Assembly: GCA_016933575.1 (NCBI GenBank)
Contig: JAFGAR010000040.1
Coordinates: 124,001-188,000, forward strand
Direction: 5' to 3'
Source: Candidatus Thorarchaeota archaeon
GTDB taxonomy: Archaea; Asgardarchaeota; Thorarchaeia; Thorarchaeales; Thorarchaeaceae
DNA length: 64,000 nt
The notes beneath the pieces are model-generated. The model made no database searches, was not told the DNA's origin, and was given only the letters and a program-made list of their open reading frames with translations. This document shows, one piece after another, positions 1 to 8,508 of this stretch. Position 1 is the stretch's first letter, and the number at the start of each line of letters is the position of its first letter. Both the position numbers and the translations under genes were made by a program.

Positions 1-1
1 T

Positions 2-223
2 GCAGCTGTGGTTCGAGTGAGAGTAATTGCTTCACTTGTAACTTCAGAAGGTGTATCTGAAGTAACTAATGAAAGCCATGATGTACCACCTCAATCTGAG
101 AAAACATTAGACCTGAAGCTTGTCGCAATGACTGACATAAAAGGCAAAGCAACTCTTCGTGTAGAGGTATTCTATGGCTCGCAGTCGATAGCTACTGAGA
201 TTTACCCAACACGATTGTACTGA
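2..223 (+). CDS. C-terminal fragment of a beta-rich protein (5' end outside the window)
   Basis: The reading frame is open from the first bases of the window to a TGA at 221-223, so this is the tail of a longer gene. About 74 residues are visible. They alternate hydrophobic and polar residues in short strands (VRVRVIASLVTSEG, TLDLKLVAMTDIKGKATLRVEVFYG), which suggests an Ig-like or other beta-sandwich domain. No signal peptide or catalytic motif can be judged. The stop lies 14 bases before the next gene, whose ribosome-binding site AAGGAGGACC falls in the gap, so the two are probably co-transcribed. A GTG at 8 is in frame, but I see no reason to take it as the true start. Function not recognised. 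Confidence 0.6.
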   Translation, partial: AAVVRVRVIASLVTSEGVSEVTNESHDVPPQSEKTLDLKLVAMTDIKGKATLRVEVFYGSQSIATEIYPTRLY

Positions 224-237
224 AGGAGGACCTTCCA

Positions 238-1395
238 GTGAAACTGAAGGCAAAACAAGGCCGCAATCAAAAGGGACTCAGTTTTATTCTCTCTAAAGAG
301 TCAGAATTCAAATCCGGAGTCTATTACCTATCTCATAAGATGGTGGATATTCTCGCTGATGTTCGTGTTTCTACGCAAGTACCAGAAGGGTATTTGATCA
401 TAGATCGTCGCATATTCGATTGGTTATCCTGCGATGAAGCATCTGATATCATAATGACTCCTATTGACTCTACTATTCCTTCATGTGAAATACTTAGACT
501 TAGTGTCAAATCAACAAAAGGTATAGAATCTCAGACTATAGCTGATATACTCTCAAAGAGAATTAATGATCTGCAAGATGATCTTGAGGGCCTAGTGCTC
601 CAGAAAGGTCAGACATTTCTAATACAAAGACTTGGAATCCAGTTCACTGTGCTATCTCTTTCTCCGAACGATCCTAAAACGTCCGCCGCACGGATATCTT
701 GGAGAGCACTAAAGAAAATACATCTGGAACCAATTCATCCAGCTAAGGCTTTCAATCTGTGTTGCGTCGTAGAGGTAGCTGCAGCCTCTCACATTGCTGA
801 TGTGACAAAAAACACGACTGGTGTTGACACTGAGAACATCCCCCGATATGAAGCATCTCTCGAAGCTCTGAAGCAAATTGCCTTGTCTTATAGTGGATAT
901 GGTTCTGCCGCTCAATTTTCAGGATTAATTTACTCTGATGATGTCATCGCCTACCAACAATACGATTCCAAGACAGGAAATCCTACTGAAATATCTCCAT
1001 TATATTCTGAATCACTGTTACTGTCCTTCATTGAGTGGATTCGGATGCTCATAAATGAACATAAGAACATCACCTCAAATCCTGGTGTGGCGCTTCAAGA
1101 GGCATTTAAAAAAGCCAGAGAACTAAGTGAGTCCAATGGAATTCCATCAGTGATTCTCTTCTTCTCAAGTGGAGCCCATTCTTCTGGTCCTAATCCCCTC
1201 AAGATTGCAAAGAAATTTCTTGAATCAGTTACGGTTCCCATCATCTGTTTCTCTTTCGGTCAAAATGCAAACCAAGACCTCATGAACGCGATTGCTGATA
1301 TTAGTAAGGGTGTATCGATAGGCATTAGAACTATGAGCGAGATGAACCAAGTTGTGGACGAATTTGAAACATGGAGTACATCTGGAGGCTATTAA
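238..1395 (+). CDS. Cdc48-N-like double-psi barrel fused to a degenerate vWA domain
   Basis: This 385-residue protein starts at GTG 238 behind AAGGAGGACC. Residues about 10-170 resemble the Cdc48/VAT N-terminal region. A stretch around EGYLIIDRRIFDWLSC corresponds to the barrel half that in Cdc48 reads like GIIRIDGYLRQNAGV, and it is followed by a CDC48_2-like stretch (GLVLQKGQTFLIQRLGIQFT). From about residue 178 it continues as a vWA-type Rossmann fold. The metal-binding DxSxS site is replaced (CCVVEVAAAS) and the TDG position reads FFSSGAH, so metal binding is probably lost. There is no AAA+ ATPase domain. It abuts the next gene directly (TAA then GTG). By domain order it is a paralogue of 7230-8501 and of the C-terminal half of 2828-5491. 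The domain calls are by eye; the role, possibly an adaptor or scaffold, is inference. Confidence 0.7.
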   Translation: MKLKAKQGRNQKGLSFILSKESEFKSGVYYLSHKMVDILADVRVSTQVPEGYLIIDRRIFDWLSCDEASDIIMTPIDSTIPSCEILRLSVKSTKGIESQTIADILSKRINDLQDDLEGLVLQKGQTFLIQRLGIQFTVLSLSPNDPKTSAARISWRALKKIHLEPIHPAKAFNLCCVVEVAAASHIADVTKNTTGVDTENIPRYEASLEALKQIALSYSGYGSAAQFSGLIYSDDVIAYQQYDSKTGNPTEISPLYSESLLLSFIEWIRMLINEHKNITSNPGVALQEAFKKARELSESNGIPSVILFFSSGAHSSGPNPLKIAKKFLESVTVPIICFSFGQNANQDLMNAIADISKGVSIGIRTMSEMNQVVDEFETWSTSGGY

Positions 1396-2547
1396 GTGAC
1401 AGATGATTTACTTACTCTGATACAGGGGATGTACCATAGTAATGAAATCTATGATTTCATATCAGCTAGATTGCCTGATGATAAACTCTCAACAGGATGG
1501 GTCGAGCAAGGTCTTGTCTACAAGGGTTTCACTGGAAAGATGCACGATAAAAGAATCCAAGAACAACTTGTGATTCCAACGGACCGATTTGCAAGACTAA
1601 TTCAGGATCGGGCTGTGGATTCATCTAGCTTGATTGGTTTACTTCTCTTCGGAGAACATGGTATTCGAGAACCAAAATTTGTAACTTTGATTTTTAATGA
1701 ATCTCCTGATTCTCGGAGTACATTGATGGCACTGACCTTTAGATCAAAAGAAATGAGTCAATCTGAGATCATCCGTATCATCTCAAAACATGTACTTGGA
1801 AATGATAAAGCACCTAGTAACATAGAATCCAAACTAGACTATGTTGAACAATTGAATACAGATGCAGTTCATGGAAATATAGAGGCATTTCTGTCACTAC
1901 GTTTGCCGTCCCCGAAAAAAAGCGTAAATGAATGGATTCGTTCATCAGTCAATGGCATCAATGACCCGTCAGAAGTCATTGCATATCATGGAGATTTGGA
2001 TGAGCTATCTTCAATTGCACTTCTCTTTTCAAGATGGTTGACCTCCTTAGATGCTTTCAAGAAGATTCGAAAAGGAATTGCAGCAATCTTTCTCAAATAT
2101 GGAAACAAAATTGAATCCTGCTTTTGGGATATACCACAGAATCTTGCAACTTTTGTCATAAGCAATGAAATGAATCTTGAGCGATATGTGAATGAATATG
2201 CGTTGGCTCTCTGGTCAAAATCCAGTGATATCGTGGATATCAAATCTATGAAACCTGAAGTCGTTGTGGAAGAACGAAAATCCTTAGATGGTAGACTCCA
2301 CACCATAATTGATGAACTCAATCGTAGACTGACAACCTTCTCTCCGACTGAACTAAGAAATCGCATTGAGACATTAGAATCTCGTTTAGATCTCTTGGAA
2401 CAAGATATTAAAAGCAAAGACTCGCCCGAAATTCGATCCATCTCTGTAGTAAAGACACGACTTGAGATGACCACAGATCGTCTTGAACAATTACTGAGCC
2501 GCCTAAGTGCTTTAGAAGAGCGTATCAAAAAAGTCAGTAAAGAATAG
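1396..2547 (+). CDS. Unknown protein with C-terminal coiled coil, vWA-locus component
   Basis: The GTG start at 1396 follows the TAA of the upstream gene without a gap, with GGAGG at 1384-1388 as ribosome-binding site, so translation is probably coupled. The 383-residue product has a mixed alpha/beta N-terminal half (to about residue 270) that I do not recognise. The last 100 residues or so are a heptad-rich coiled coil (RNRIETLESRLDLLEQDIKS, LEMTTDRLEQLLSRLSALEE). No membrane segment, signal peptide or enzyme motif is visible. The coiled coil and the downstream 96-residue coiled-coil gene may pair with each other. Membership in the Cdc48-N/vWA locus rests on operon position only. Confidence 0.65.
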   Translation: MTDDLLTLIQGMYHSNEIYDFISARLPDDKLSTGWVEQGLVYKGFTGKMHDKRIQEQLVIPTDRFARLIQDRAVDSSSLIGLLLFGEHGIREPKFVTLIFNESPDSRSTLMALTFRSKEMSQSEIIRIISKHVLGNDKAPSNIESKLDYVEQLNTDAVHGNIEAFLSLRLPSPKKSVNEWIRSSVNGINDPSEVIAYHGDLDELSSIALLFSRWLTSLDAFKKIRKGIAAIFLKYGNKIESCFWDIPQNLATFVISNEMNLERYVNEYALALWSKSSDIVDIKSMKPEVVVEERKSLDGRLHTIIDELNRRLTTFSPTELRNRIETLESRLDLLEQDIKSKDSPEIRSISVVKTRLEMTTDRLEQLLSRLSALEERIKKVSKE

Positions 2548-2559
2548 TGGTGATGTTGA

Positions 2560-2850
2560 ATGGAGCAACCATCTGATGACACTCTACAAGAATTGAAGAA
2601 GATTGAGAAGGATACACGGATATTGGAACAACTTACTGAAAGCATTCGTGTCATGGAGCAAAGACTGGAGCTATTGCAAACAGCTCAATCCTCTGATACA
2701 CTCTTTGATCAGACTCAACTTCAGGAGATTGTATCCAAACTATCTACCATCCGTGAAATTATGGATAAAATCGAGGTTGAAATTGAACAGCTGGATTCTC
2801 GAATCAATGATATACAATCATTGAAATTTAAGCGTCGGACTGGAATCTAG
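2560..2850 (+). CDS. Small coiled-coil protein
   Basis: A 96-residue protein that is almost entirely heptad-rich helix (TLQELKKIEKDTRILEQLTE and IVSKLSTIREIMDKIEVEIE). The ATG at 2560 is preceded by GGTGATG, 12 bases after the stop of the upstream coiled-coil gene, so it is probably the last gene of the 238-2850 operon. Its end overlaps the end of the convergent 887-residue gene by 23 bases, which leaves no room for a separate terminator between them. The small size and pure coiled coil suggest an oligomerisation partner of the preceding protein; that is inference. No family recognised. Confidence 0.6.
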   Translation: MEQPSDDTLQELKKIEKDTRILEQLTESIRVMEQRLELLQTAQSSDTLFDQTQLQEIVSKLSTIREIMDKIEVEIEQLDSRINDIQSLKFKRRTGI

Positions 2851-5491
2851 TACTTATTGGGATTAAGGTATCTATCACATCTAGAAGATGACCAAGAAAT
2901 AGCTGGGATGAGAATGTATCAATAGGGAGTATTCTTGCATTTATTCCCTTCAATAATCTAAGAGCACTACGATGATTTTCCTTATTTTCCATAACGAGTA
3001 ACTCTATCTGATAACGTTCATGTTTAGCGATTGCTTGCGTAAATGCGAGATGCTGTTCATCATATTTTCCTGCACTTCCTCCAATCACAACCACGAGTGT
3101 AGGCCTTTCTGGTCCAAAATCTTCAAGGAATTCTGCTATTCCACGGAAAGCACACGATACATCTTCACGTCCACCTGTTTCTTTTATTGTGTCAAGAATG
3201 GAATAGATTAATGATACCACTACTTCTTCTGATGGTAAATCATTGGCGAATTCAATATATTGCCTGACTTCTTCACCATGTTGCACAGAGAATTTCTCGA
3301 GATCTTCTGCAAATGTCACTAAACCTAGCTTTCCTTCTGTCTGATTGTGATTCATCATATTCATGATCAATAAGGCTACCAATGCAGCAATATCTGCTCT
3401 TGATACTCCGCTTCTTAATCCATAGAGGTATTCTTTGAGATCATCGACTTTTTGTGAGAGTGGGTCTAGATTTCTGATTATAGTACTCAGCGTCTTCAGA
3501 GGTATGTCTCTCTTTCTCATATCATTCCCTGTTGAAATACAGAGTACAATATTCAGTTCTTGAAATGCTTGAAGAGGTCTCAGGAATATTTCATTGTCAG
3601 GAATTCTACCTATCTGTCCTGACATAAGTTCAGGTTTTGTCTGTGCGATATTCAGAGTGATTGGTGTTTTCTCCGGTCCAATGAATAATTTAGAACCAAA
3701 CCCGACCAACATACCCCTAATACTATCTAGAATCTCATTTTCATGAAGATGGATATATGACAGTAGTTCAGTGTTTACAGGGAACTTGCTGCTACTATAC
3801 GACAACACAACTCGAGATAGCTTCCCAATTTCGTCCTCAAGTTTCACAATATTTACCACTGAGGAATTTCTGAAACCATAGAGTGATGCATCTTTTTCAG
3901 AAATCACAATTGACCGTTCGTTACATTTCACATGTTTCTTTATCTGCCCCGCACACCATTGCCCAGTTCTTGTTTCTAGAGCCAATACAAAATCGTCAGA
4001 TGATACATCTAAGGCATCCATATCTGATGGAGCCATTAGGAATGTTCCAGAGTCAATCTTTGCAATCTCGATACCGAAATGCAATGCAGACATGATATCT
4101 TTTGGATTCTCAACCTGAAGACAAGAGAGCAAGGTCTGATCAAACCTTACAAGGTGGGCAGGTGATCCAAATATTGGACCATCCAATTTAGCATTAGCTC
4201 TAATCAGAGTCTGAAGAAGCATTCCATCTCTCTTCGTCATGCTATCAGTGAAAGCCTTCTTCCAACCTGAAACCATCACAACGCCATTTTTCTCGACAAG
4301 AATGGAGAGACTTGTGGCTTTTTCACCACTAGGTTCACTCACAGTAAGAACTGCATTATCTAGATGAACTAGTCCTCCTTCGTCATCAATCATATGATCG
4401 ACAGAAACTATGTGGAGAATATTCCGTGCATTCAATAATTGCAGGATTCTAACTAACTCATTCATTGCTGATTTTCCAAGATTCTCCTCTGCCATTACTG
4501 AAACATTGTTCTCAGTGTATACCATGAATGGCGGTCGTGGAGGTAATAATGCAAGCATATTTCCTCCAAGAACTCTCTGCACATCCTCTGAGGTTGCAGA
4601 AAGATTTCTGCTAAGAAGGAAGCTTATGATTTCAGAAACACTATCACCTATCTGTGTTTCAGGATAGGATGAGGCAAACATCAATCGCTTTGACCAGAAT
4701 ACATCATTCTGTTCTCTCTTCAGATATCTAATAATTGTAGATAGAGATGATATTGTTGCTCCTGCAGTAAGCAGTCGACTATCAGGAATATCTAAGAGTC
4801 TTGTGATATCTTTCTTCCAATCTTTTTGACTTCGTGCCTTTAGAACCAGTTTCGGGGTTTTCAATCCCGCTTCTTTCAGTATAATTAACCAATCAACCAA
4901 AGGATCAAGACTGTTGGGGGAATCTAGCTCCACAAAGATAGGTCTACTTGATTTAACATAATCAAGTATGTCTGTTCGATTTAGTCCCTTAAGACTCTGA
5001 AGTAGATCTTCAGATCTGAGGATGCAACCCCAACCAGTAGGTGTTCTTCGGTCAAGACGCATATCTTGAAGATGGTAGAACCTTGGACTTGTTGGTGGAA
5101 GTGTCGCCCAACGATAGGTCGAGTCAGTATTCGCAGTCTGTTGTGCAGATGGTAACATTGCATTACCGAGGTCTATCAATGGTTGAACTACGAAGAGGTC
5201 TGCCAACCAACTTAATTGAGAGAGTTCTGAAGCACCTTGCGAGAACTCATCAAGAAGACGAGGTTTCTTGAGATAATCATAAGATCTTCTTGGGAGGTAT
5301 TTGAATGCTCCCGGATAACTGCTGGCAAAATCATAAAGCTGATTTTCAACCATATTGTAAAACGAATATATCCTATCCGGATCAAAAGTACGAATATATG
5401 TTCCAGCTCTTACAATTCCAAGTTGTATTGCGGCGTCGATGACCATGAAGCGGCGTATCTCGTTTGCTTCAATATCCTCGACAACTATCAT
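2828..5491 (-). CDS. Pseudo-amidohydrolase / Cdc48-N-like barrel / degenerate vWA fusion
   Basis: An 887-residue multidomain protein. Residues about 1-320 align by eye with the amidohydrolase-2 protein encoded divergently at 5637: MIVVEDIEANEI against MLIVRAVEDIPTHNI, and RVLGGNMLALLPPRP against RILGGNALSLIQRP. The metal site is lost, however: DAHHHMG has become DAAIQLG, and FGTDFSF has become FASSYPE. Residues 320-480 share a small domain with the C-terminus of the 5637 protein (DNAVLTVSEPSG against DSYVLTLRKKSNG). Residues about 487-643 look like the Cdc48 N-region, and 644-887 are a vWA fold with a degenerate MIDAS (CISTGNDM). The vWA is closest to that of 7230-8501 (shared VSRA-AA-AVLL core). 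It is probably a non-catalytic scaffold that joins the activities encoded around it. No membrane segments. Confidence 0.7.
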   Translation of the reverse strand: MIVVEDIEANEIRRFMVIDAAIQLGIVRAGTYIRTFDPDRIYSFYNMVENQLYDFASSYPGAFKYLPRRSYDYLKKPRLLDEFSQGASELSQLSWLADLFVVQPLIDLGNAMLPSAQQTANTDSTYRWATLPPTSPRFYHLQDMRLDRRTPTGWGCILRSEDLLQSLKGLNRTDILDYVKSSRPIFVELDSPNSLDPLVDWLIILKEAGLKTPKLVLKARSQKDWKKDITRLLDIPDSRLLTAGATISSLSTIIRYLKREQNDVFWSKRLMFASSYPETQIGDSVSEIISFLLSRNLSATSEDVQRVLGGNMLALLPPRPPFMVYTENNVSVMAEENLGKSAMNELVRILQLLNARNILHIVSVDHMIDDEGGLVHLDNAVLTVSEPSGEKATSLSILVEKNGVVMVSGWKKAFTDSMTKRDGMLLQTLIRANAKLDGPIFGSPAHLVRFDQTLLSCLQVENPKDIMSALHFGIEIAKIDSGTFLMAPSDMDALDVSSDDFVLALETRTGQWCAGQIKKHVKCNERSIVISEKDASLYGFRNSSVVNIVKLEDEIGKLSRVVLSYSSSKFPVNTELLSYIHLHENEILDSIRGMLVGFGSKLFIGPEKTPITLNIAQTKPELMSGQIGRIPDNEIFLRPLQAFQELNIVLCISTGNDMRKRDIPLKTLSTIIRNLDPLSQKVDDLKEYLYGLRSGVSRADIAALVALLIMNMMNHNQTEGKLGLVTFAEDLEKFSVQHGEEVRQYIEFANDLPSEEVVVSLIYSILDTIKETGGREDVSCAFRGIAEFLEDFGPERPTLVVVIGGSAGKYDEQHLAFTQAIAKHERYQIELLVMENKENHRSALRLLKGINARILPIDTFSSQLFLGHLLDVIDTLIPISTRFQSDA

Positions 5492-5636
5492 GTGTACAAC
5501 CCCGATGATTAACTGATTCTGTACAGTAGTTCATATATGCATAGTGCCGATAGTGGTTATACTTGGATTTAGCAGATACCAATGTAATGATTTATCACTT
5601 ATTTAACTAGAAGAATCGCGGAGGACAAACACACGT
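5492..5636. promoter_or_regulatory. Divergent promoter region of the amidohydrolase/vWA locus
   Basis: This 145-base gap separates two divergently transcribed paralogous genes. AT-rich TATA-like stretches are present: ACTTATTTAACTAG near 5598 would suit the plus-strand gene, and CATATATGCATA near 5532 would suit the minus-strand gene. GGAGG at 5620-5624 is the probable ribosome-binding site for the ATG at 5637, with rather wide spacing. No clear operator was found. The arrangement would allow balanced expression of the intact and degenerate amidohydrolase paralogues. Confidence 0.4.
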
Positions 5637-7142
5637 ATGCTCATTGTGAGAGCTGTTGAAGATATTCCAACACACAATATCCGAAAAGGTGATGAATTTA
5701 GACTATATATCGTAGATGCTCATCATCACATGGGCAAAGAAGGAAGCCATCGGAACACTCCAGCGGGTGCTTACGATTTCTATGCACAACTCTGGTTTGA
5801 GATACAAAAACAAACAAAACAAATGTTAGACGATGACGCTCTATTATTTGAACCTGTGAATGTTGTTGGTCCAGATTTGCCATCAAGATGTTTTCGCACT
5901 AGAGATAGTTGGAATCGTCTCGATCATGGTTGGCTTGTTGATAGAACAGTAGTTTTCCCCTATACTGATGATTACTCTGTATCTGAGAATCGAAATGAAG
6001 CATCATTTAAAGTATCTAACGATAAAATTGCGGGATGGACTACTCGTGCGCCTCACTCTACCAGGTTGATTGGTTTCGCTCGAGTTGATCCAATGGATGA
6101 ATCTGTGAAGGAAAATCTTGCCGTTGATGAGCTTGAGAGAAGTATTTTGGAACTTGGGCTTCGTGGACTCAAGCTTCACCCACTTGCCCAGTTATTTGTT
6201 GAGTCCATTGAAGGAGAACAAACAAGATCTGTAGTCACACGTGCAGGCGAATTAGGGATTCCTGTAATATTCGATACAAGAAATATTAGCACAGTGCTTC
6301 GGATTAGAAATCTCGTAGATTCAATTAGAAATGATCCAGAATGTGGAACGGCAATTCGAGGACTTCGTGTTATACTAGCTCACTGTGGAATGTCACCGGG
6401 TGATTCTCGATTGTACGATGTCCTTCGGGATCCTGCAATCTTCATTGAGACCTCAACACTTCATGATCTAGATGTACCAGTCCTGTTCGAGTCTGCGAAG
6501 GATAGACTTGGCAGAGTTGGTGCCTACTGGTCTGAAAAGATATTATTTGGGACTGATTTCTCATTCCTCTCAATACAAGCTGTTGATATTGTCATGTATC
6601 TACTCTCTCGCGAATTTTCTGGAACTTTGGGAGATATGCAACGAATTCTTGGTGGAAACGCTTTATCTTTAATTCAAAGACCCTATTCCACTGCAAATAA
6701 ACCACAGATTAATCCTCAAGACTATATCACAATCGACAGAACTGGTTCTGGGCAATTAAGATTGGAAGATTCATTGTTATCACTCATCAGTAAAAATGAA
6801 TGGGATCTCTGTTCCCTTGATTTCATGTTACCCCCGAATAAAACATGGCCAGAACCTCGACCAATTTCCAGTGGTGGATTCAATGGAATCTATCTTGATT
6901 CCTATGTGTTAACTCTCCGGAAGAAGAGCAATGGCAAAGAACTTCATGTTTGGATTAGACGAGGTCCTGACCAATCCCTTCATTGCTCCTTGTTGAGTAC
7001 CGTTGGTATGTCAAAATTAGACACTATGGAGAATGCCTCACAAAAAATCAATCCAATACTACAACAATTTCTGAAGGACCATCAAGTAATCCTACCATCC
7101 GTTGATGCAATGGCTGAAATGGTGATACATCAAATAAAATAG
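5637..7142 (+). CDS. Amidohydrolase-2 family metal-dependent hydrolase with extra C-terminal domain
   Basis: A 501-residue protein. Residues 20-350 form an amidohydrolase-2 TIM barrel with the expected metal and catalytic positions visible: HxH in VDAHHHMG, LRGLKLHPLAQ, the barrel histidine in VILAHCGMSPG, and the C-terminal aspartate in KILFGTDFSF. Substrates of this superfamily vary (decarboxylases, lactonases, deaminases), so none can be assigned. Residues about 365-500 form an additional alpha/beta domain that also occurs in the middle of the divergent 887-residue protein. The upstream ribosome-binding site is GGAGG at 5620. It lies directly upstream of a Cdc48-N/vWA gene on the same strand. 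It is the apparently active counterpart of the degenerate amidohydrolase encoded next door. Confidence 0.75.
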   Translation: MLIVRAVEDIPTHNIRKGDEFRLYIVDAHHHMGKEGSHRNTPAGAYDFYAQLWFEIQKQTKQMLDDDALLFEPVNVVGPDLPSRCFRTRDSWNRLDHGWLVDRTVVFPYTDDYSVSENRNEASFKVSNDKIAGWTTRAPHSTRLIGFARVDPMDESVKENLAVDELERSILELGLRGLKLHPLAQLFVESIEGEQTRSVVTRAGELGIPVIFDTRNISTVLRIRNLVDSIRNDPECGTAIRGLRVILAHCGMSPGDSRLYDVLRDPAIFIETSTLHDLDVPVLFESAKDRLGRVGAYWSEKILFGTDFSFLSIQAVDIVMYLLSREFSGTLGDMQRILGGNALSLIQRPYSTANKPQINPQDYITIDRTGSGQLRLEDSLLSLISKNEWDLCSLDFMLPPNKTWPEPRPISSGGFNGIYLDSYVLTLRKKSNGKELHVWIRRGPDQSLHCSLLSTVGMSKLDTMENASQKINPILQQFLKDHQVILPSVDAMAEMVIHQIK

Positions 7143-7229
7143 CGTGAATCTCATATTCTTTATAACAAGACAAGTAGATTTATTCATATTACACAAAAGG
7201 AGGAAATTGCCATCACCAAGAAACTTGAG

Positions 7230-8501
7230 TTGGAAATTGTAGATGGTGGAGACCTTCGAGGTTTTACAAACCTCCATCCAAAGACAGCTGAATCTATAGA
7301 TGCAGACATAGGGTCGATAGTGGTCTTTGAGGATCCTCAGAGTAGTTTCTGGGGTGCAGCTGAAGTTCGTATAAGTAAAGATGTTTCTGAAGAACAAATC
7401 ATCATTGACACATTGGTCCTTGAAGCGTCGTTGTTAATGGAAGGGGATCAGGTAGAAGTCACACTCTATGATGAAGATATGATAGCACTTGAATTCGTAG
7501 AATTTGGGCTAAAACCACTCTCTGAGGATGCTAATACCGAAGATTTGGTAACAAGAGCTGCTGATAAGGTCAAAGCTTTGGAAGACATTATCGGTGGGCG
7601 CCTTGTCTATCCTGGTATGTCTTTCAATTGGCCAGAACTAGATGTGAAGGTTGAAATTCTGAATACAAAACCTCTTTTATCAGGCAAGAACTTTGCAAAA
7701 CTTGCATTTGAAGCTTTGAGAGAAAAGACCGGATATCAGTTCAAAACGATTGGTGTTGCCACACCCTTCAATGCTGTTCTCTGTATTGATACAAGTGGTT
7801 CAATGAAAACCACAGACGTTCCTGTCCAAGATATTGCTCATGCACGCGAAGGACTCAAGGATTTGGCAGGAGATAGTCCAGAAGTGCAGGCTTTTCTTAA
7901 TCGATTTGAAGAGGGTAAGAATGTTAGTCGAGCTGAAGCTGCAGCTATGGCCGTCCTACTTTATCTAGCTGAGAAGGTTGGTCGTGGTTATGGTGAAAAA
8001 GTAGGCGTTATTACATTTGAGAAGGAAATCAGTGAAATGACTTTTCTCAATTCAGAAACCGGAGCAGTTCAACCATTTGTCGAATGTACTGGCCGTGAAA
8101 AGGCTCTTGGCCTTCAGATTGTGAGTACCCATGTCGTAGATAAGGTCGAAGAAGGTGGTACACTTACTGATATGGGTAGTGCATTGGCTAAAGCTAGCGA
8201 AATCATGGAGGAGTTCGGTGATCCTGATAAACCCGCGATGCTCATTATGCTTACCGACGGCATGACCACATCTGGGCCTCCCCCATTGAAAATATTGAAG
8301 GAGCGATTCTCTGATCGTTCGAAGCTAGTCATCTATTGCATTGGTCTTGGAGAAAGAAGTGAAATTGATGAAGAATTGATGTTGGCAATTGCTCAATATG
8401 GAAATGGTAGTTACCGTCATGTGGATAATATGAGGGATCTTTTAGAATGGTATGGCAAGTTGGCAGGTGAATTTGCTGTAGTAATTCGCGGATCAGAATA
8501 G
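7230..8501 (+). CDS. Cdc48-N-like barrel fused to vWA domain with intact MIDAS
   Basis: The N-terminal 90 residues resemble a Cdc48-N half-barrel (SSFWGAAEVRISKDVSEEQI followed by EASLLMEGDQVEVTLYD, compared with AKVWPAYPEDRGKGIIRIDG and GVGIGDKVKV). A vWA domain runs from about residue 180 to 415 with all MIDAS motifs: DTSGSM, the threonine in EGGTLTDMG, and MLTDGMT. It is thus the metal-binding paralogue of the two degenerate vWA proteins upstream. The listed start is TTG 7230, but the strong AAAGGAGG at 7196-7202 lies too far upstream of it. The frame is open back past that site, yet it has no ATG, GTG or TTG there, only ATT 7206 and ATC 7212. The true start may therefore be non-canonical and add 6 to 8 residues. 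Cytoplasmic, function unknown. Confidence 0.75.
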   Translation: MEIVDGGDLRGFTNLHPKTAESIDADIGSIVVFEDPQSSFWGAAEVRISKDVSEEQIIIDTLVLEASLLMEGDQVEVTLYDEDMIALEFVEFGLKPLSEDANTEDLVTRAADKVKALEDIIGGRLVYPGMSFNWPELDVKVEILNTKPLLSGKNFAKLAFEALREKTGYQFKTIGVATPFNAVLCIDTSGSMKTTDVPVQDIAHAREGLKDLAGDSPEVQAFLNRFEEGKNVSRAEAAAMAVLLYLAEKVGRGYGEKVGVITFEKEISEMTFLNSETGAVQPFVECTGREKALGLQIVSTHVVDKVEEGGTLTDMGSALAKASEIMEEFGDPDKPAMLIMLTDGMTTSGPPPLKILKERFSDRSKLVIYCIGLGERSEIDEELMLAIAQYGNGSYRHVDNMRDLLEWYGKLAGEFAVVIRGSE

Positions 8502-8508
8502 GATACTG

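Noticed and set aside
1986..2654. 222-codon minus-strand frame
   Set aside because: It is the antisense of the coiled-coil gene 1396-2547. It is rich in serine and arginine, as expected from antisense of glutamate/leucine-rich codons.
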